A DNA stretch of 64,000 bases from JBDTNL01 sp039933785 (GTDB lineage: Bacteria > Acidobacteriota > Thermoanaerobaculia > Multivoradales > JAGPDF01), in NCBI GenBank assembly GCA_039933785.1, contig JBDTNL010000004.1, positions 55,670 through 119,669 of the forward strand. The letters are read 5' to 3'. Shown one piece after another: positions 34,713-44,064 of this stretch. The notes under the pieces were generated by a model. That model searched no databases. It had not been told where the DNA came from and worked only from the letters and a program-made list of their open reading frames with translations. The stretch's first letter is position 1. Each line of letters opens with the position of its first letter. Both the position numbers and the translations under genes were made by a program.

Positions 34713-36188
34713 TCAGGGCGGCGTCGGAGTGCGCCCTCGGGCGTGACGCCGCAAGCGGCCGAGCGCCAGGATGCCGAGCAGTATGGCGAGGCTGGTCAGC
34801 ATGCCCTGCCCGAGCGTGGGCACCGCAACGACCGGGAGCGAGCCCGCTTCGAAGGCGCCGATGTCGCATCGCGCCGTCCCGTCGCCGTCTCCGTCGACCG
34901 GGCGCAGGTTGCCGCGCTGGTCGACGCCGCCGACCGCCACGCTGGCGCAGGTCGCGGCGAGACCGGCGTCGATCGCGTCGCTGCCGGTGAGCAGGGCATG
35001 CGTTGGCGTCGAGCCGCCATGGTCGGCGAGCGGGCCGAGCCCCGGGGTCGCGCTGGTCAATGAGCCGCCGCCGAAGCCGCAGCTGGTACCGTCGTCGAGA
35101 TTCGCGGTGCCGTCAATGATCGTGCCGCCGCCGCAGTTGGCGGCTCCCGAGCTCTGCGCGACCAGGGTGTTCGAGAGGGTGAGATCCACGCCGTCGGCGG
35201 TGAAGATCGCACCGCCATCGACGCTGGCGCCGTTGGCGGCCAGGGTGACGTTCTCGAGGTCGCCGGTGCCCGCCGCCATGGCGAGGCCGCCGCCGTGCAG
35301 CGCCGAGTTTCCCGAGATGGTGCTGTTGGCGGCTCTGAGGTCGCCATTCTCTTCGAACACACCGCCGCCGTCTCCGTCCGTAGCATTGCCGGAGAGCGTA
35401 CTGCCAGAGAGGAACAGCGACGTCGCGCTCCAGACCGCCCCGCCGGAGAGCGTCGCGGTGTTGCCCAGAAGCCACGAGTTTTGCAGGGAAACGTTTGCCG
35501 GGGCGAGCGCGTACATCGCGCCGCCCGAGCGTGCGTGGTTGCTGCTGAGCTCGGTGCCGAACACGCTGACGTTGCCGCCCTCGGTCGCGATCGCTCCACC
35601 GTCATGCCCCGCGGTGTTGCCGACGAAGACGCCGAACTGCACGACGAGTGTGGCCTGCGCGGAGTTGAGCACACCGGCCCCGTCGCCGTCGGCGGTATTG
35701 CCGCTCACCGTGCACGCATCGAGGTGGAGCGTCCCGAAGTTCAGAATGCCGCCGCCGCCGAGGCCGCTGTGTCCATTGCCGATGCTCAGCCGATCGAGGC
35801 GGGCGCGCGCGCCGGGATCGACCACGAAGGGTACCGCCGTGCCGCCGCCGCTCACCGAGACATCGGGGTCGCCGTCGGCGTCGAGGTCGCCGAGCACGCG
35901 CGTCTCCGCCGTATCGGTGAAGCTCGGCAGTGTGGTCGAGATCGTCAGCGTGCCGCCCACGCTGAAGCGGATGAGGTCGGCACCGTATCCGACCGCATCC
36001 CGGCAAGCGGCGAAACCGGCGTTGACGTCGGCGTTCGCGTTGCTCGAGGCGATGGCCTCGCGCAAGGTGCAAACCCCGTCGTCGGCGTTCGGCCCATCGG
36101 TCAACGAGTTCACCGTGATGGTGGTCGCCAGCGCCGCCGCGGCCAGGGGTGCGACGCAGAGGCCGCAGATCATCGCGCGCAGATTCAC
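34713..36188 (-). CDS. CSLREA-type choice-of-anchor surface protein (copy B)
   Basis: 491 residues from GTG 36188, chosen for GGAGG 6 bases upstream; ATG 36173 is the alternative. A short signal peptide (MICGLCVAPLAAAALA) leads to TVNSLTDGPNADDGVCTLRE, a beta-helix with many SGNT/GGAI repeats, NLDDGTSCGF, AIDAGLAATC and DGDGTARCDIGAFEAG. The end, VPTLGQGMLTSLAILLGIL with LGRLRRHARG, is a sorting-signal-like tail. It matches copy A almost throughout in order and spacing, so the pair arose by tandem duplication. Upstream is a hairpin region after the CadC-like regulator. Probably secreted and held at the surface; partner unknown. Confidence 0.88.
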   Translation of the reverse strand: MNLRAMICGLCVAPLAAAALATTITVNSLTDGPNADDGVCTLREAIASSNANADVNAGFAACRDAVGYGADLIRFSVGGTLTISTTLPSFTDTAETRVLGDLDADGDPDVSVSGGGTAVPFVVDPGARARLDRLSIGNGHSGLGGGGILNFGTLHLDACTVSGNTADGDGAGVLNSAQATLVVQFGVFVGNTAGHDGGAIATEGGNVSVFGTELSSNHARSGGAMYALAPANVSLQNSWLLGNTATLSGGAVWSATSLFLSGSTLSGNATDGDGGGVFEENGDLRAANSTISGNSALHGGGLAMAAGTGDLENVTLAANGASVDGGAIFTADGVDLTLSNTLVAQSSGAANCGGGTIIDGTANLDDGTSCGFGGGSLTSATPGLGPLADHGGSTPTHALLTGSDAIDAGLAATCASVAVGGVDQRGNLRPVDGDGDGTARCDIGAFEAGSLPVVAVPTLGQGMLTSLAILLGILALGRLRRHARGRTPTPP

Positions 36189-36233
36189 TCGCTCCTCCGC
36201 CTCCGGCGATTCGGCCGCCGGTTGGCAGGAGTA

Positions 36234-36271
36234 GAGCGCCGAGAGCGCCAGCGAGTCCTCTCGGAGCGCTC
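36234..36271 (-). other. Strong hairpin between the CadC-like regulator and CSLREA copy B
   Basis: GAGCGC and CGAGAG (36234-36245) pair with CTCTCG (36258-36263) and GCGCTC (36266-36271), leaving a two-base bulge and a 12-base loop. No T tract follows on either strand. It may stall or process the transcript, or act as an attenuator before the surface-protein pair. It lies in the 103-base gap 36189-36291, which otherwise holds only the ribosome site of copy B. Confidence 0.4.
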
Positions 36272-36291
36272 TTGAAAGGCTCAGGGTAGCC

Positions 36292-38340
36292 TCAGGGCGG
36301 TTCGGGGACGAGCAGAACGGGCTTGGCGTGCCACATCGCGCGGCCCACGAGGAGCGCTCCGTCGGCGCGGAGGTCGAAGTCAGCGATGGCGTCGAGGCTG
36401 CGGTCCGGGAAGCGCACCAAGGGCTCCGGCGGCCCGCCCACGAGCGGCGCCTGGCCGATGCCGTGCGAGCCTTCGCTCTCGTCGACGAACAGGACATACC
36501 CGCTGTCCGGGGTCCAACCCAGCGGACCCATGCGTGCCGCGCTCTTGGGCACGGCGAGCGCCCGCGGTTCTCCGCCCGCGGTCGAAACGACCAGCAGTTG
36601 AGCGGCCTCGCGCTCTCCGGCCTCGCGCCAGTAAGCAAGCCAGCGGCCGTCGGGAGAAGCGCGGGGGTTGCGCACGATGCCGCGCGTCACCACCTCCGAG
36701 GGACCGCCCGTGACCGGCATGCGCCGTAGCGTGTCGTCCGGCCCGCTCACGAAGTAGATGACGTCGCCGTGCGGCGGGATCGCGAGATCCTGCATCGAGG
36801 CGTCGGCGGCCAGGCGGCGGCTGCGACCGTCGCCGCCGGTCCACCGCAGCTCCTGCGTCGAGGCATGCTGCGCGACGAAGACCACGCCGTCGCCGTCCGG
36901 TGCCGGCTCACCGAGCGCGTCGACGCCGTCCAAGCTGAGCGCGCGCCGCTCGGAGGTCGCCAGGTCGAGGGACCAGAGGCGGGCGGCGCCGGTCGAGCCG
37001 GTGCGAAAGAGGACACCACGGTCGCCGAGGAAGCGTGCGGTCGACCGCCAGTCGTGCACCAGGCTGCGCCCCGCGGCGTCGGGAGCTCGGTAGAGCCAGA
37101 GCTCGCCCTGCCAGCTCATTAGGCCTGCGGCAATCGTGCCGTCGGCCGACAGGCTGAGCGCCCAGGGCGAGTACTCCTCCGGCCCGTGGGTGAGCTCGCG
37201 CGCGGTTCCGTGCGCGAGCTCGATCAAGGTCAGCCGGTTGCCCTCTTCGGTGCGCCGAGTGACGGCGACGATCCCGCTCCCGTCCGCCAGCCACGCCTTG
37301 GCCCCGACCGCCGTCCACCCCCGGTCGGCGAGCGGACGCTCGGCGCCCGAGGCCGCGTTCACCGCGACCATCCATTCGCGCTGGCCGGAGTCGCCGCGCG
37401 ACAGGACGATCTCGCGGCTGTCAGGCGACCAGGCAGGAAAATCGCACCAGTCGCTGCCGCCGATACGAAAGCTCCGGCGCTCGCCGTCGACGAGCGTCGC
37501 CACGACCAGGCTCTGGCGGTCGGTTCCGCGGTCGGCGACGTACGCGACGCGGCTGCCGTCCTGGCTGAGCGCAAAGTCGGGCGAGACCGACTCCAGAGCC
37601 ACCTCGGCCGGGCCACCCAGCACCGGTGCGCGGAACAAAGTCGGAGGCCCCGGTCCGTGCGACTGTCGCAAGGTGTAGTAGAGCAGGCTGCCGTCTGAGG
37701 AGAGCGCGGTTGTCGCATAGAGCTCGTGGCCGCGCGTGACCTCGCGCAGCGCTCCGGTCGCCCGTTGCAGCAGCCACAGCCGCTCGGATTCCATTTCATT
37801 GCTCCGCAACAGTACCCACGGGCCGTCGGTCGCGACCTGCGGCAGGCTGTGGGGACCGAGGTCGGGAAGCGTCTGCAGCCGCAAGCCGTGACGGTACGCG
37901 ACCTCCGCCAGCGTGTCGCGCGCTGAAGGCCGAATGGCGAGCGCGGCCACCGTTGCAATCGCCAGCGCGGCGGCGGCCAACGCGACGCGCCAGCTCGATC
38001 GACGAAGCAGAGTGACGTTCGAGACCACCGGCTCGACTGCGGCGTCGGCACGGACGAGAGCGACGAATCGGTAGCCTGTGCGCGGTACCGTCTCGACGTA
38101 CGACTCACCGAGCGCCTGACGGATCTGCCAGATCGCCTGGGTGAGCGCACCGTCGCCGACGATCGCGCCTGCCCACACCTCCTGCACCAGGTCGTTCTTG
38201 GTCACCAGCCTTCCCGCACGCCGGACCAGCAGGACCAGGGTGTCGAAGGCGCGGGGAGGCAGTGCGACGGCGGTGCCGTCGCGCCACAGGCGGCGGTCGT
38301 CAACGTCGAGGAGATAGTCGCCGAAGCGGAGGCATTCCAC
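36292..38340 (-). CDS. CadC-type transmembrane regulator with TolB-like propeller
   Basis: 682 residues from GTG 38340. Residues 1-100 form an OmpR/CadC winged helix (FGDYLLDVDDRRLWRDGTAV; PPRAFDTLVLLVRRAGRLVT; IRQALG, VETVPRTGYRFVA). A single membrane helix follows (~115-136), then ~540 residues of repeated propeller blades with TolB/WD40-like SPDGRWLAYW, SADGTIAAGL, SPDSREIVL. It probably binds DNA from the membrane in answer to a periplasmic signal. Targets are unknown; the neighbouring CSLREA twins downstream are candidates by position. Confidence 0.87.
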   Translation of the reverse strand: MECLRFGDYLLDVDDRRLWRDGTAVALPPRAFDTLVLLVRRAGRLVTKNDLVQEVWAGAIVGDGALTQAIWQIRQALGESYVETVPRTGYRFVALVRADAAVEPVVSNVTLLRRSSWRVALAAAALAIATVAALAIRPSARDTLAEVAYRHGLRLQTLPDLGPHSLPQVATDGPWVLLRSNEMESERLWLLQRATGALREVTRGHELYATTALSSDGSLLYYTLRQSHGPGPPTLFRAPVLGGPAEVALESVSPDFALSQDGSRVAYVADRGTDRQSLVVATLVDGERRSFRIGGSDWCDFPAWSPDSREIVLSRGDSGQREWMVAVNAASGAERPLADRGWTAVGAKAWLADGSGIVAVTRRTEEGNRLTLIELAHGTARELTHGPEEYSPWALSLSADGTIAAGLMSWQGELWLYRAPDAAGRSLVHDWRSTARFLGDRGVLFRTGSTGAARLWSLDLATSERRALSLDGVDALGEPAPDGDGVVFVAQHASTQELRWTGGDGRSRRLAADASMQDLAIPPHGDVIYFVSGPDDTLRRMPVTGGPSEVVTRGIVRNPRASPDGRWLAYWREAGEREAAQLLVVSTAGGEPRALAVPKSAARMGPLGWTPDSGYVLFVDESEGSHGIGQAPLVGGPPEPLVRFPDRSLDAIADFDLRADGALLVGRAMWHAKPVLLVPEPP

Positions 38341-38348
38341 GTGGCTCG

Positions 38349-38354
38349 ATTCTG
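38349..38354 (-). promoter_or_regulatory. Candidate -10 for the CadC-like gene
   Basis: CAGAAT on the minus strand, 8 bases before GTG 38340. Same -10 sequence as at 2544-2549. No clear -35. Confidence 0.3.
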
Positions 38355-38408
38355 CAGGCGGGCGTGCCGCCGCGCAAGTGCGGCCCGGCGCGGAACCTGT
38401 GCTACCGG

Positions 38409-40853
38409 TCAGTTTGCGCGGACCGCTCGTTCCTTCCGCCTCGCCATCACCAGTGCGAGCAGGCCCAAGCCACCCAGCAGGCTGCCGACGGCCGCGCGGT
38501 GGGTCGGTCGCCGATCGAGCTCGACGAGGACGCGGTGGGTCCCCGCGGGCACCCGCACGCCGAGCCGGCAGACGTTAGTGATCTCGGTAGGCCGTTGCGC
38601 GCCGTCGACCAGAGCGCGGTACATCGAAAGATGCGCCCGCTCCATGACGAGGAGCCCCGCCGAGTCCGCCTGGACCTCGGCTTCGATGCGCTCGGTCGAG
38701 TCATCCAACACTCGAACCGTACCTCCCGAGCCGAGCTCAACGGCGCCCTCGCCGGCCACTACCGCCGTCTGACGAGCATCGAAGTCCGGTCGGAGCATCG
38801 CCTGGAGAGCGACGTTCGCATCGGCGGCCGGGAGTACGTTGCCGACGAAGCGGATCTTGGGTGCGGGATCGGCGATCGCATACACCGTGGTCGACGAACC
38901 CCAGGCGGGGATCGTGGCGAGGGCTCGCACCATCGACGCGGCGTTCTCATCCAGAGGCCGGCTGAGCAATAGACGATCGACGCCCCAAGCGCGCAGCAGA
39001 CGGAGGCGCTCGAGATCAGGTAGACGCTCGACGGTGGCCTGCGCAAGCCGGGTCACGAATGCATCGAGCCCCTCCGGCGAGGTGTCGAGCTCGTAGCGGC
39101 GGCCGGCGAACTGGCCCGCGAAGGGATAGAGCTCCGCGAACGCGCGGCGCTCGACGAAGCGCAGCTGCGGCGCCGGGTACTGCCCCTCCTGCAGATTGCT
39201 CGGACCGAACAGATCGGCAAACCCGCCGTGCACGACCGAGGCGCCCAAGGGCAGCTCGGCGAGGAGGGGTGATGGCACGCGATACGGAGCCGACTCATCG
39301 GTGCCCAGAAGCGGTTGGAGCAAGAACATCTGCCCGCCGGCGTGAAGCACCAGGAGCACCGCGAATCCGAGTCGGGAAAACCGCGCGTTCGCGGTCAGCC
39401 GCAGCCCGGCGAGCAACAGCATGACGAGCCCGAGCGACACCAGAGACACACCGGCCCACCGCAATCGCTCGCCGGCCACGAATTCGTCTGGCCGGCTCGC
39501 CGGCACGATGGTCCGCAGCAGCGCCTGAGACGCGGTGGGAGCCAACGTCAGGCCGAGCCAGAAGATCCCCAGGACGACGGCAAATCCACGCAGGATCGAA
39601 CGCAGGCGGCGGTCCTGACGCGGCGACGACGGCTCGGCCACCGGTTTCGCCGATTCGGTCGAATCTGCCGACTCTGCCGACCCTGCCGACTCTGCCGACT
39701 CTGAAAAGGCCCGCGCCCAGCCAACGCCCGCGAGGAGAGCCGCGCCCAACGCGCCCAGCAACCAGAACTTGATTGGATAGCGCAGGAGGCCGAGCCGAAA
39801 GAGCGGCCGCGCCAGGGGATTCGAGGCCCCGAGGGCGAAGAAGAATCCCGCCGCAACGGCGCCCCATGCCCACAGAGCGACCGGCCTGCGGCGCGGCGAG
39901 CCCGAGGCCAGCGCGAGAGCCCAGGCGAGCACTCCCGGGTAGAGCGAGAAATAGATCGGTGGTTTGCCAGAGTAGAAGGACTCGCCCCAAAACGCGCTCC
40001 CGCGCAGCAAGTCGGGGCGGCCAAAGGCGAGCGGCAGGAACCATTCGAAAATCTGCCGCGGGTCGAGACTGCCGATCGAGCCCGCGTCGCCTGAATAGCC
40101 GCGCCAGCCGCGGAGCGAGAACGGCAGGATCCGCCACAACTCCACCAGCTGAGGCGCCGCGATCAACGTGCCGCAGGCGAGAGCCAGGCCGAGCCACGGG
40201 GCCCATCGCCGCGGCGAGAGCGCTTCATCGTCGCGGCGCAACACATACACTGCGCCGAGCGCGAGCAGGAGAGCGAGTCCGGCGAGCAGGGGCTCTCCAG
40301 CGAGGAGCAGAAGAGCCCACAGAATCCCGGCGAGCGCAGCCATCGGCCGGCTGGCCAGCGCTCTCGCCCGCAGCACGGCGGCGATGAACGCCGGCGTGAG
40401 AGCGACGCCCGCGATCAGGTTGTAGAAGTTCAAGTTCGACAGCGTGTAGCCACAGAAGGCGTACACGACGCCTCCCGCCCACGCCGCCGTCCGCGGCAGA
40501 CCGAATGCGCGGCCGAGCCAATACATCGCGAAGGGCGCCAGCAAGAGATGGAGCCAGAAATGCGCGTTCAAAGCCCAGAGCACCGGTGCGAACAGGTAAA
40601 GCACGTTGTCCGGATAAAGCGGCACCGCGTTTGGATTGCCCAGCAACGGCTGGCCGCCGGCGCGATAGGGATCGACCAACGGCAGCCACTCGCCTCGGTG
40701 CATCGCGGCCGCCTGCGCGGCCTTCATCGGCAAGTGGGTATTCAAGACGTCGCGCAAGTAGAGCGTGCGCGTACCCAGGGCCAGCGGCAGCGCCCAAAGT
40801 ACGAGCAGCGCCATCACCGGCACCATGAGCGCCACCGGTGGGAGTCGCTTCAA
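38409..40853 (-). CDS. YfhO-type polytopic membrane protein (copy 2)
   Basis: About 814 residues. I chose TTG 40853, which overlaps the upstream TGA (40850-40852) and has GGGAG 7 bases before it; ATG 40898 is open but lacks a ribosome site. About 12 helices are present, with LYLRDVLNTHLPMK and NPNAVPLYPDNVLYL near the N-terminus as in the other copies, then an extracytoplasmic domain and a last helix (VGSLLGGLGLLALVMA). Between helices, residues ~410-425 hold a Ser/Ala/Glu tandem repeat (SESAESAGSAESAD). It is the most divergent of the three paralogs. GT-C-like role inferred. Confidence 0.8.
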   Translation of the reverse strand: MKRLPPVALMVPVMALLVLWALPLALGTRTLYLRDVLNTHLPMKAAQAAAMHRGEWLPLVDPYRAGGQPLLGNPNAVPLYPDNVLYLFAPVLWALNAHFWLHLLLAPFAMYWLGRAFGLPRTAAWAGGVVYAFCGYTLSNLNFYNLIAGVALTPAFIAAVLRARALASRPMAALAGILWALLLLAGEPLLAGLALLLALGAVYVLRRDDEALSPRRWAPWLGLALACGTLIAAPQLVELWRILPFSLRGWRGYSGDAGSIGSLDPRQIFEWFLPLAFGRPDLLRGSAFWGESFYSGKPPIYFSLYPGVLAWALALASGSPRRRPVALWAWGAVAAGFFFALGASNPLARPLFRLGLLRYPIKFWLLGALGAALLAGVGWARAFSESAESAGSAESADSTESAKPVAEPSSPRQDRRLRSILRGFAVVLGIFWLGLTLAPTASQALLRTIVPASRPDEFVAGERLRWAGVSLVSLGLVMLLLAGLRLTANARFSRLGFAVLLVLHAGGQMFLLQPLLGTDESAPYRVPSPLLAELPLGASVVHGGFADLFGPSNLQEGQYPAPQLRFVERRAFAELYPFAGQFAGRRYELDTSPEGLDAFVTRLAQATVERLPDLERLRLLRAWGVDRLLLSRPLDENAASMVRALATIPAWGSSTTVYAIADPAPKIRFVGNVLPAADANVALQAMLRPDFDARQTAVVAGEGAVELGSGGTVRVLDDSTERIEAEVQADSAGLLVMERAHLSMYRALVDGAQRPTEITNVCRLGVRVPAGTHRVLVELDRRPTHRAAVGSLLGGLGLLALVMARRKERAVRAN
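39652..39705. repeat. Six in-frame 9-bp tandem repeats in YfhO copy 2
   Basis: Units follow GAYTCTGCC with small changes. They encode a Ser-Ala-Glu/Asp linker on the cytosolic or loop side. As 9-base units they keep the frame if copy number changes. Confidence 0.85.
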
Positions 40854-43168
40854 ATCGCAGCTCCCACCGGCGGCGACCGGCGGTCGAACAAGACCCATAC
40901 CAGGAGCGCCGCCGCGACGACTGACACCAGGGCCGCGAGGAGCTCGGGCCAGGCATTCGCTCCGATCACGATCCGGTGATGCCCCGGCCGCACCGCCACC
41001 GCCAGCCGATCGACGTTCGCCGACACGGTCACCAATGGCCCCTCCTCGTCGCGGGCTCGCAGCAAGGGCTGGTACTCGCGCCGCAGCACCGCGACGCCGC
41101 CTGGGCCTTCACTCTCGATCTCCAGGCGGTCGGGCTGTTCGTCCACCAGGCGCACGCTGCCGCCCGGAAAGTGAGCCACCGCCGAAGAGAGGACGACGTC
41201 GCGTACCGGATCCGCGGTGGCGAGCACCAAGCGCAACGCCTCGGCCGGCCCCGAGGCAACGCGCACGCTGTCGGGCCACCACACCGCGGGAGCCGGGTTC
41301 TCCACCTGCAAGAGCCGAGTGACGACGCCGAGCCGAGTCGCGCGCGCGAGCTCCCGCAAGCCGGAGTCCGGCGGCAAGGCAGCGGCTCCCACCGCTTCCG
41401 TCGACGGAGCCACCAGGATCTCGACGCCGGCCGCGCGCAGGAGCAATCCGCGTCGGGCACCGTCGAGCAAACCGAGATTAGAGAGCATGAACGTGTGGAG
41501 CGGCGAGGCCATGCCATCGACATCCGGCGACCAGGGATAGCGCAAACCCTGCAGCGCACCGCTGGCGGCAGCGAGACCCTCGGCGCGGGCCCGCACGAGC
41601 GGGCCGCGATCGCCATCGGGAACCTGGTATCCCGGCGAGGGAAACCACTTCGGATCCATCTGCGTGGCGTCGACGATCGTCGCGGCCGGAGGAATCAGTC
41701 TCAGCCACTCACCCGTCGCGCGAAAGGGCGCCGTGGGCTGGGTCAGGAGCAGAGGCGCCAATGGCAAAACAGTGGCCAGGGCCAACAAGGGCATCCATGC
41801 GGTGAGCCGCTGTCGCACCAGCAGGGCCGCGATGAGCCAAGCCGCCGCAGCCGCCGCGAGCGCCGCCATCCAGCCCGAGGATTGCACCGCGAGCATCACG
41901 CGCACGGGCCCGGAAACAGCCCGCGCGAGCAGCGGGGGTCGCAACAGCGCCACCGCGCCGAGCGCCAGGATTGCGGCGCCTGCTAGCACCAGCGCTCCCC
42001 GAGCCTTGGCTTCTCCGCTCCGCAAGCGTTCCCAGCCCCAACCGGCGAGCAGAGGCGCACTTAGTGCCCACCAAAAAAGGAACTTCTCCGGGTATCGCAC
42101 CCGCCCGCCGGAAATCACCAGCAGTCGGTCGCCCGCCGCCCCAGCCAACCATGCGAACAGGAGGCCCGCGAGCGCCAGCAGGAACCAACGGCGGCGCGCG
42201 CCACCCGCGCTCACTGCGAGCCAGAGCGCGACACTGCCCACGTAGAGGCTGAACACGAACGGCGTGTCGCGACTGACCGAGAAGGCCCACCAGCCGTGCG
42301 GCCCGACGTGACCGGGCCACCCGAAGGGCAAGGGCAACACCAGTTCGAGCAGGCGTAGCGGATGGAGCGCGAAGAGTGTCTGCGCGCTCGCGACCGCACC
42401 GTGCGCACCGCGAAACGTGAACCCCAGCACCCGTGCCGTGGCGACGATCTGCGGCAGGGCGAGGATCGCGCCCGAGGCCGCGATCGCCGAGACCACGGCG
42501 AGCCCGCGGCGCCAACCGTGCGCTTCCCACGCCACCAGTCCGAGCGGCACGAGCCCGAGCGCCGCGGTCACCGGCTCGCCGCCGAGCAGCGCCAATCCGC
42601 ACGCGAGACCCGCGAGCGCGATACCGCGCCGGCCTCCGCGATGCGCGCCGAGCATCACCAGCGGCCACCATGCCGCCACCACCAACAGGTTGTAGAAGGT
42701 CAACGCGGTGAGCAGGTAGCCGCCCCCGGCGTAGGCAATGGCAGCGATCAGTGCGGCGCCGTGCGGCTGCGCGAACCGCCGCGCGAGAGCAAACATCGAG
42801 ACGAAGGCGAGCAGCCAATGCAACATGAAGTGCAGATTGAACGCGCTCCAAAACGGCAGGACTAGATACAGCAGATTGCCGGGATAGAGCGACACTGCGT
42901 TGGGATTGCCCCGGAAGGCCTGTCCCGAGCCCTGCTGTGGGTCGAAGGCGGGAACGCGCCCCAGTCGAAGCTGCTCGGCGCCAAAGGCCTTGAGCGGCAG
43001 GTGGATGCCGAAGACATCTCGCATGTAGAGCGTGCGCTCCCCGAGCGCCAGCGGCACCGTAACCCAGAGCCAGACCGCCAGGACGCCGAAAAGCGCGAGC
43101 AGCACGGGCCGAGACCACCGCGGGGCGACCGGCACGCCATCTCGCAAGTCAAGGGTCCGCGAAATCAT
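40850..43168 (-). CDS. YfhO-type polytopic membrane protein (copy 3)
   Basis: 772 residues from ATG 43168. Closest to copy 1: LYMRDVFGIHLPLKAFGAEQ, FRGNPNAVSLYPGNLLYL, FWSAFNLHFMLHWLLAF, PLPFGWPG, RYPEKFLFW and PDVDGMASPLHTFML all have direct counterparts there. It has about 12 helices, then an extracytoplasmic domain and a final helix (LLAALVSVVAAALLVWVLF). It is coupled to copy 2. The 30-residue upstream extension is Arg/Ser-rich and falls within the divergent gene. Probably a GT-C-like or flippase-like envelope enzyme; the substrate is unknown. Confidence 0.8.
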   Translation of the reverse strand: MISRTLDLRDGVPVAPRWSRPVLLALFGVLAVWLWVTVPLALGERTLYMRDVFGIHLPLKAFGAEQLRLGRVPAFDPQQGSGQAFRGNPNAVSLYPGNLLYLVLPFWSAFNLHFMLHWLLAFVSMFALARRFAQPHGAALIAAIAYAGGGYLLTALTFYNLLVVAAWWPLVMLGAHRGGRRGIALAGLACGLALLGGEPVTAALGLVPLGLVAWEAHGWRRGLAVVSAIAASGAILALPQIVATARVLGFTFRGAHGAVASAQTLFALHPLRLLELVLPLPFGWPGHVGPHGWWAFSVSRDTPFVFSLYVGSVALWLAVSAGGARRRWFLLALAGLLFAWLAGAAGDRLLVISGGRVRYPEKFLFWWALSAPLLAGWGWERLRSGEAKARGALVLAGAAILALGAVALLRPPLLARAVSGPVRVMLAVQSSGWMAALAAAAAAWLIAALLVRQRLTAWMPLLALATVLPLAPLLLTQPTAPFRATGEWLRLIPPAATIVDATQMDPKWFPSPGYQVPDGDRGPLVRARAEGLAAASGALQGLRYPWSPDVDGMASPLHTFMLSNLGLLDGARRGLLLRAAGVEILVAPSTEAVGAAALPPDSGLRELARATRLGVVTRLLQVENPAPAVWWPDSVRVASGPAEALRLVLATADPVRDVVLSSAVAHFPGGSVRLVDEQPDRLEIESEGPGGVAVLRREYQPLLRARDEEGPLVTVSANVDRLAVAVRPGHHRIVIGANAWPELLAALVSVVAAALLVWVLFDRRSPPVGAAI

Positions 43169-43178
43169 CGATGGCCCG

Positions 43179-43185
43179 TACAATA
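43179..43185. promoter_or_regulatory. Shared bidirectional -10 element between divergent membrane genes
   Basis: The heptamer TACAATA reads TACAAT on the plus strand, 7 bases before GTG 43192, and TATTGT on the minus strand, 11 bases before ATG 43168. One AT-rich patch in GC-rich DNA could melt for both directions. Confidence 0.45.
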
Positions 43186-43191
43186 CCGCCC

Positions 43192-44064
43192 GTGGTATCC
43201 GCCCTGCTGCGCTCGATGCGTCCGACGCAATGGTCGAAGAACGTCTTCGTCTTCGCACCGCTGGTGTTTGCCCATCTGCTCACCAACCGCGAGGCGCTGG
43301 CGCAGGCCGGCCTGGCCTTCGCCGCCTTTTGCGCGGCAGCCTCGGCGATCTATCTGGTCAACGACGTCCGCGATCGCGAGGAGGACCGCCGCCACCCATT
43401 GAAACGGCGCCGGCCGATCGCCGCGGGCGAGCTCGGCGTGCCCGCGGCCTTGGTCGCGGCGCTGGCGCTCGGAGTCGGCGCCCTCGCGATCGCGCTCCAG
43501 CTCGGGTCACTCTTCGCCGGACTGCTCGGCGGCTATGTCGCACTCAACTTGCTGTACTCGGTTTCGCTCAAGCACGTGGTGATCTTGGACGTGATGTGCA
43601 TCGCCGCCGGCTTCGTGCTCCGCGTCATGGCCGGCGCCGCGGCGGTGGGTGCCGCGGTCTCGAACTGGTTGATCCTCTGCACCACGTTCCTGGCGCTGTT
43701 TCTCGCCTTCTCCAAACGCCGTCACGAGCTCCTGCTGCTGAGTGAAGGGGCCGCGGAGCAACGGCGCGTGCTCGAGGACTACAGCCCGGCGTTCCTCGAC
43801 CAGATGATCAACGTGGTCACGGCCTCGGCGGTGGTCTCGTATGCGCTCTATGCCGTCGCTCCCGAGACGGTTCAGAAGTTCCATTCCGAGCATCTGGTCT
43901 ACACCCTGCCCCTCGTGCTCTTCGGAATCTTTCGCTACCTGTATCTGACGTACCAGCGCAAGGAACTGCGCAATCCCACCGAAGCCATTCTTCGCGATGC
44001 CCCGTTCTTGATCAACCTGGCGCTCTGGGCCCTCGCCGTGATGGCGATCGTCTACGGATTCTGA
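43192..44064 (+). CDS. UbiA-family prenyltransferase, decaprenyl-phosphate phosphoribosyltransferase-like
   Basis: 290 residues from GTG 43192; ATG 43171 is also open but lies 2 bases from the divergent start and before the -10. About nine helices. MRPTQWSKNVFVFAPL, the first Asp-rich motif NDVRDREEDRRHP with KRRRPIAAG, and a downstream LYLTYQRKELRNPTEAILRD match the family that moves phosphoribose from PRPP to polyprenyl phosphate (Rv3806c type). That step starts decaprenyl-phospho-arabinose synthesis in actinobacteria. Here it may supply a lipid-linked sugar for the surrounding GT-C-like enzymes. It converges with the next gene, overlapping by 13 bases. Confidence 0.85.
   Translation: MVSALLRSMRPTQWSKNVFVFAPLVFAHLLTNREALAQAGLAFAAFCAAASAIYLVNDVRDREEDRRHPLKRRRPIAAGELGVPAALVAALALGVGALAIALQLGSLFAGLLGGYVALNLLYSVSLKHVVILDVMCIAAGFVLRVMAGAAAVGAAVSNWLILCTTFLALFLAFSKRRHELLLLSEGAAEQRRVLEDYSPAFLDQMINVVTASAVVSYALYAVAPETVQKFHSEHLVYTLPLVLFGIFRYLYLTYQRKELRNPTEAILRDAPFLINLALWALAVMAIVYGF

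Noticed and set aside
39652..39705. Possible CRISPR or regulatory repeat array
   Set aside because: Nine-base units without spacers, all in frame within a coding region.
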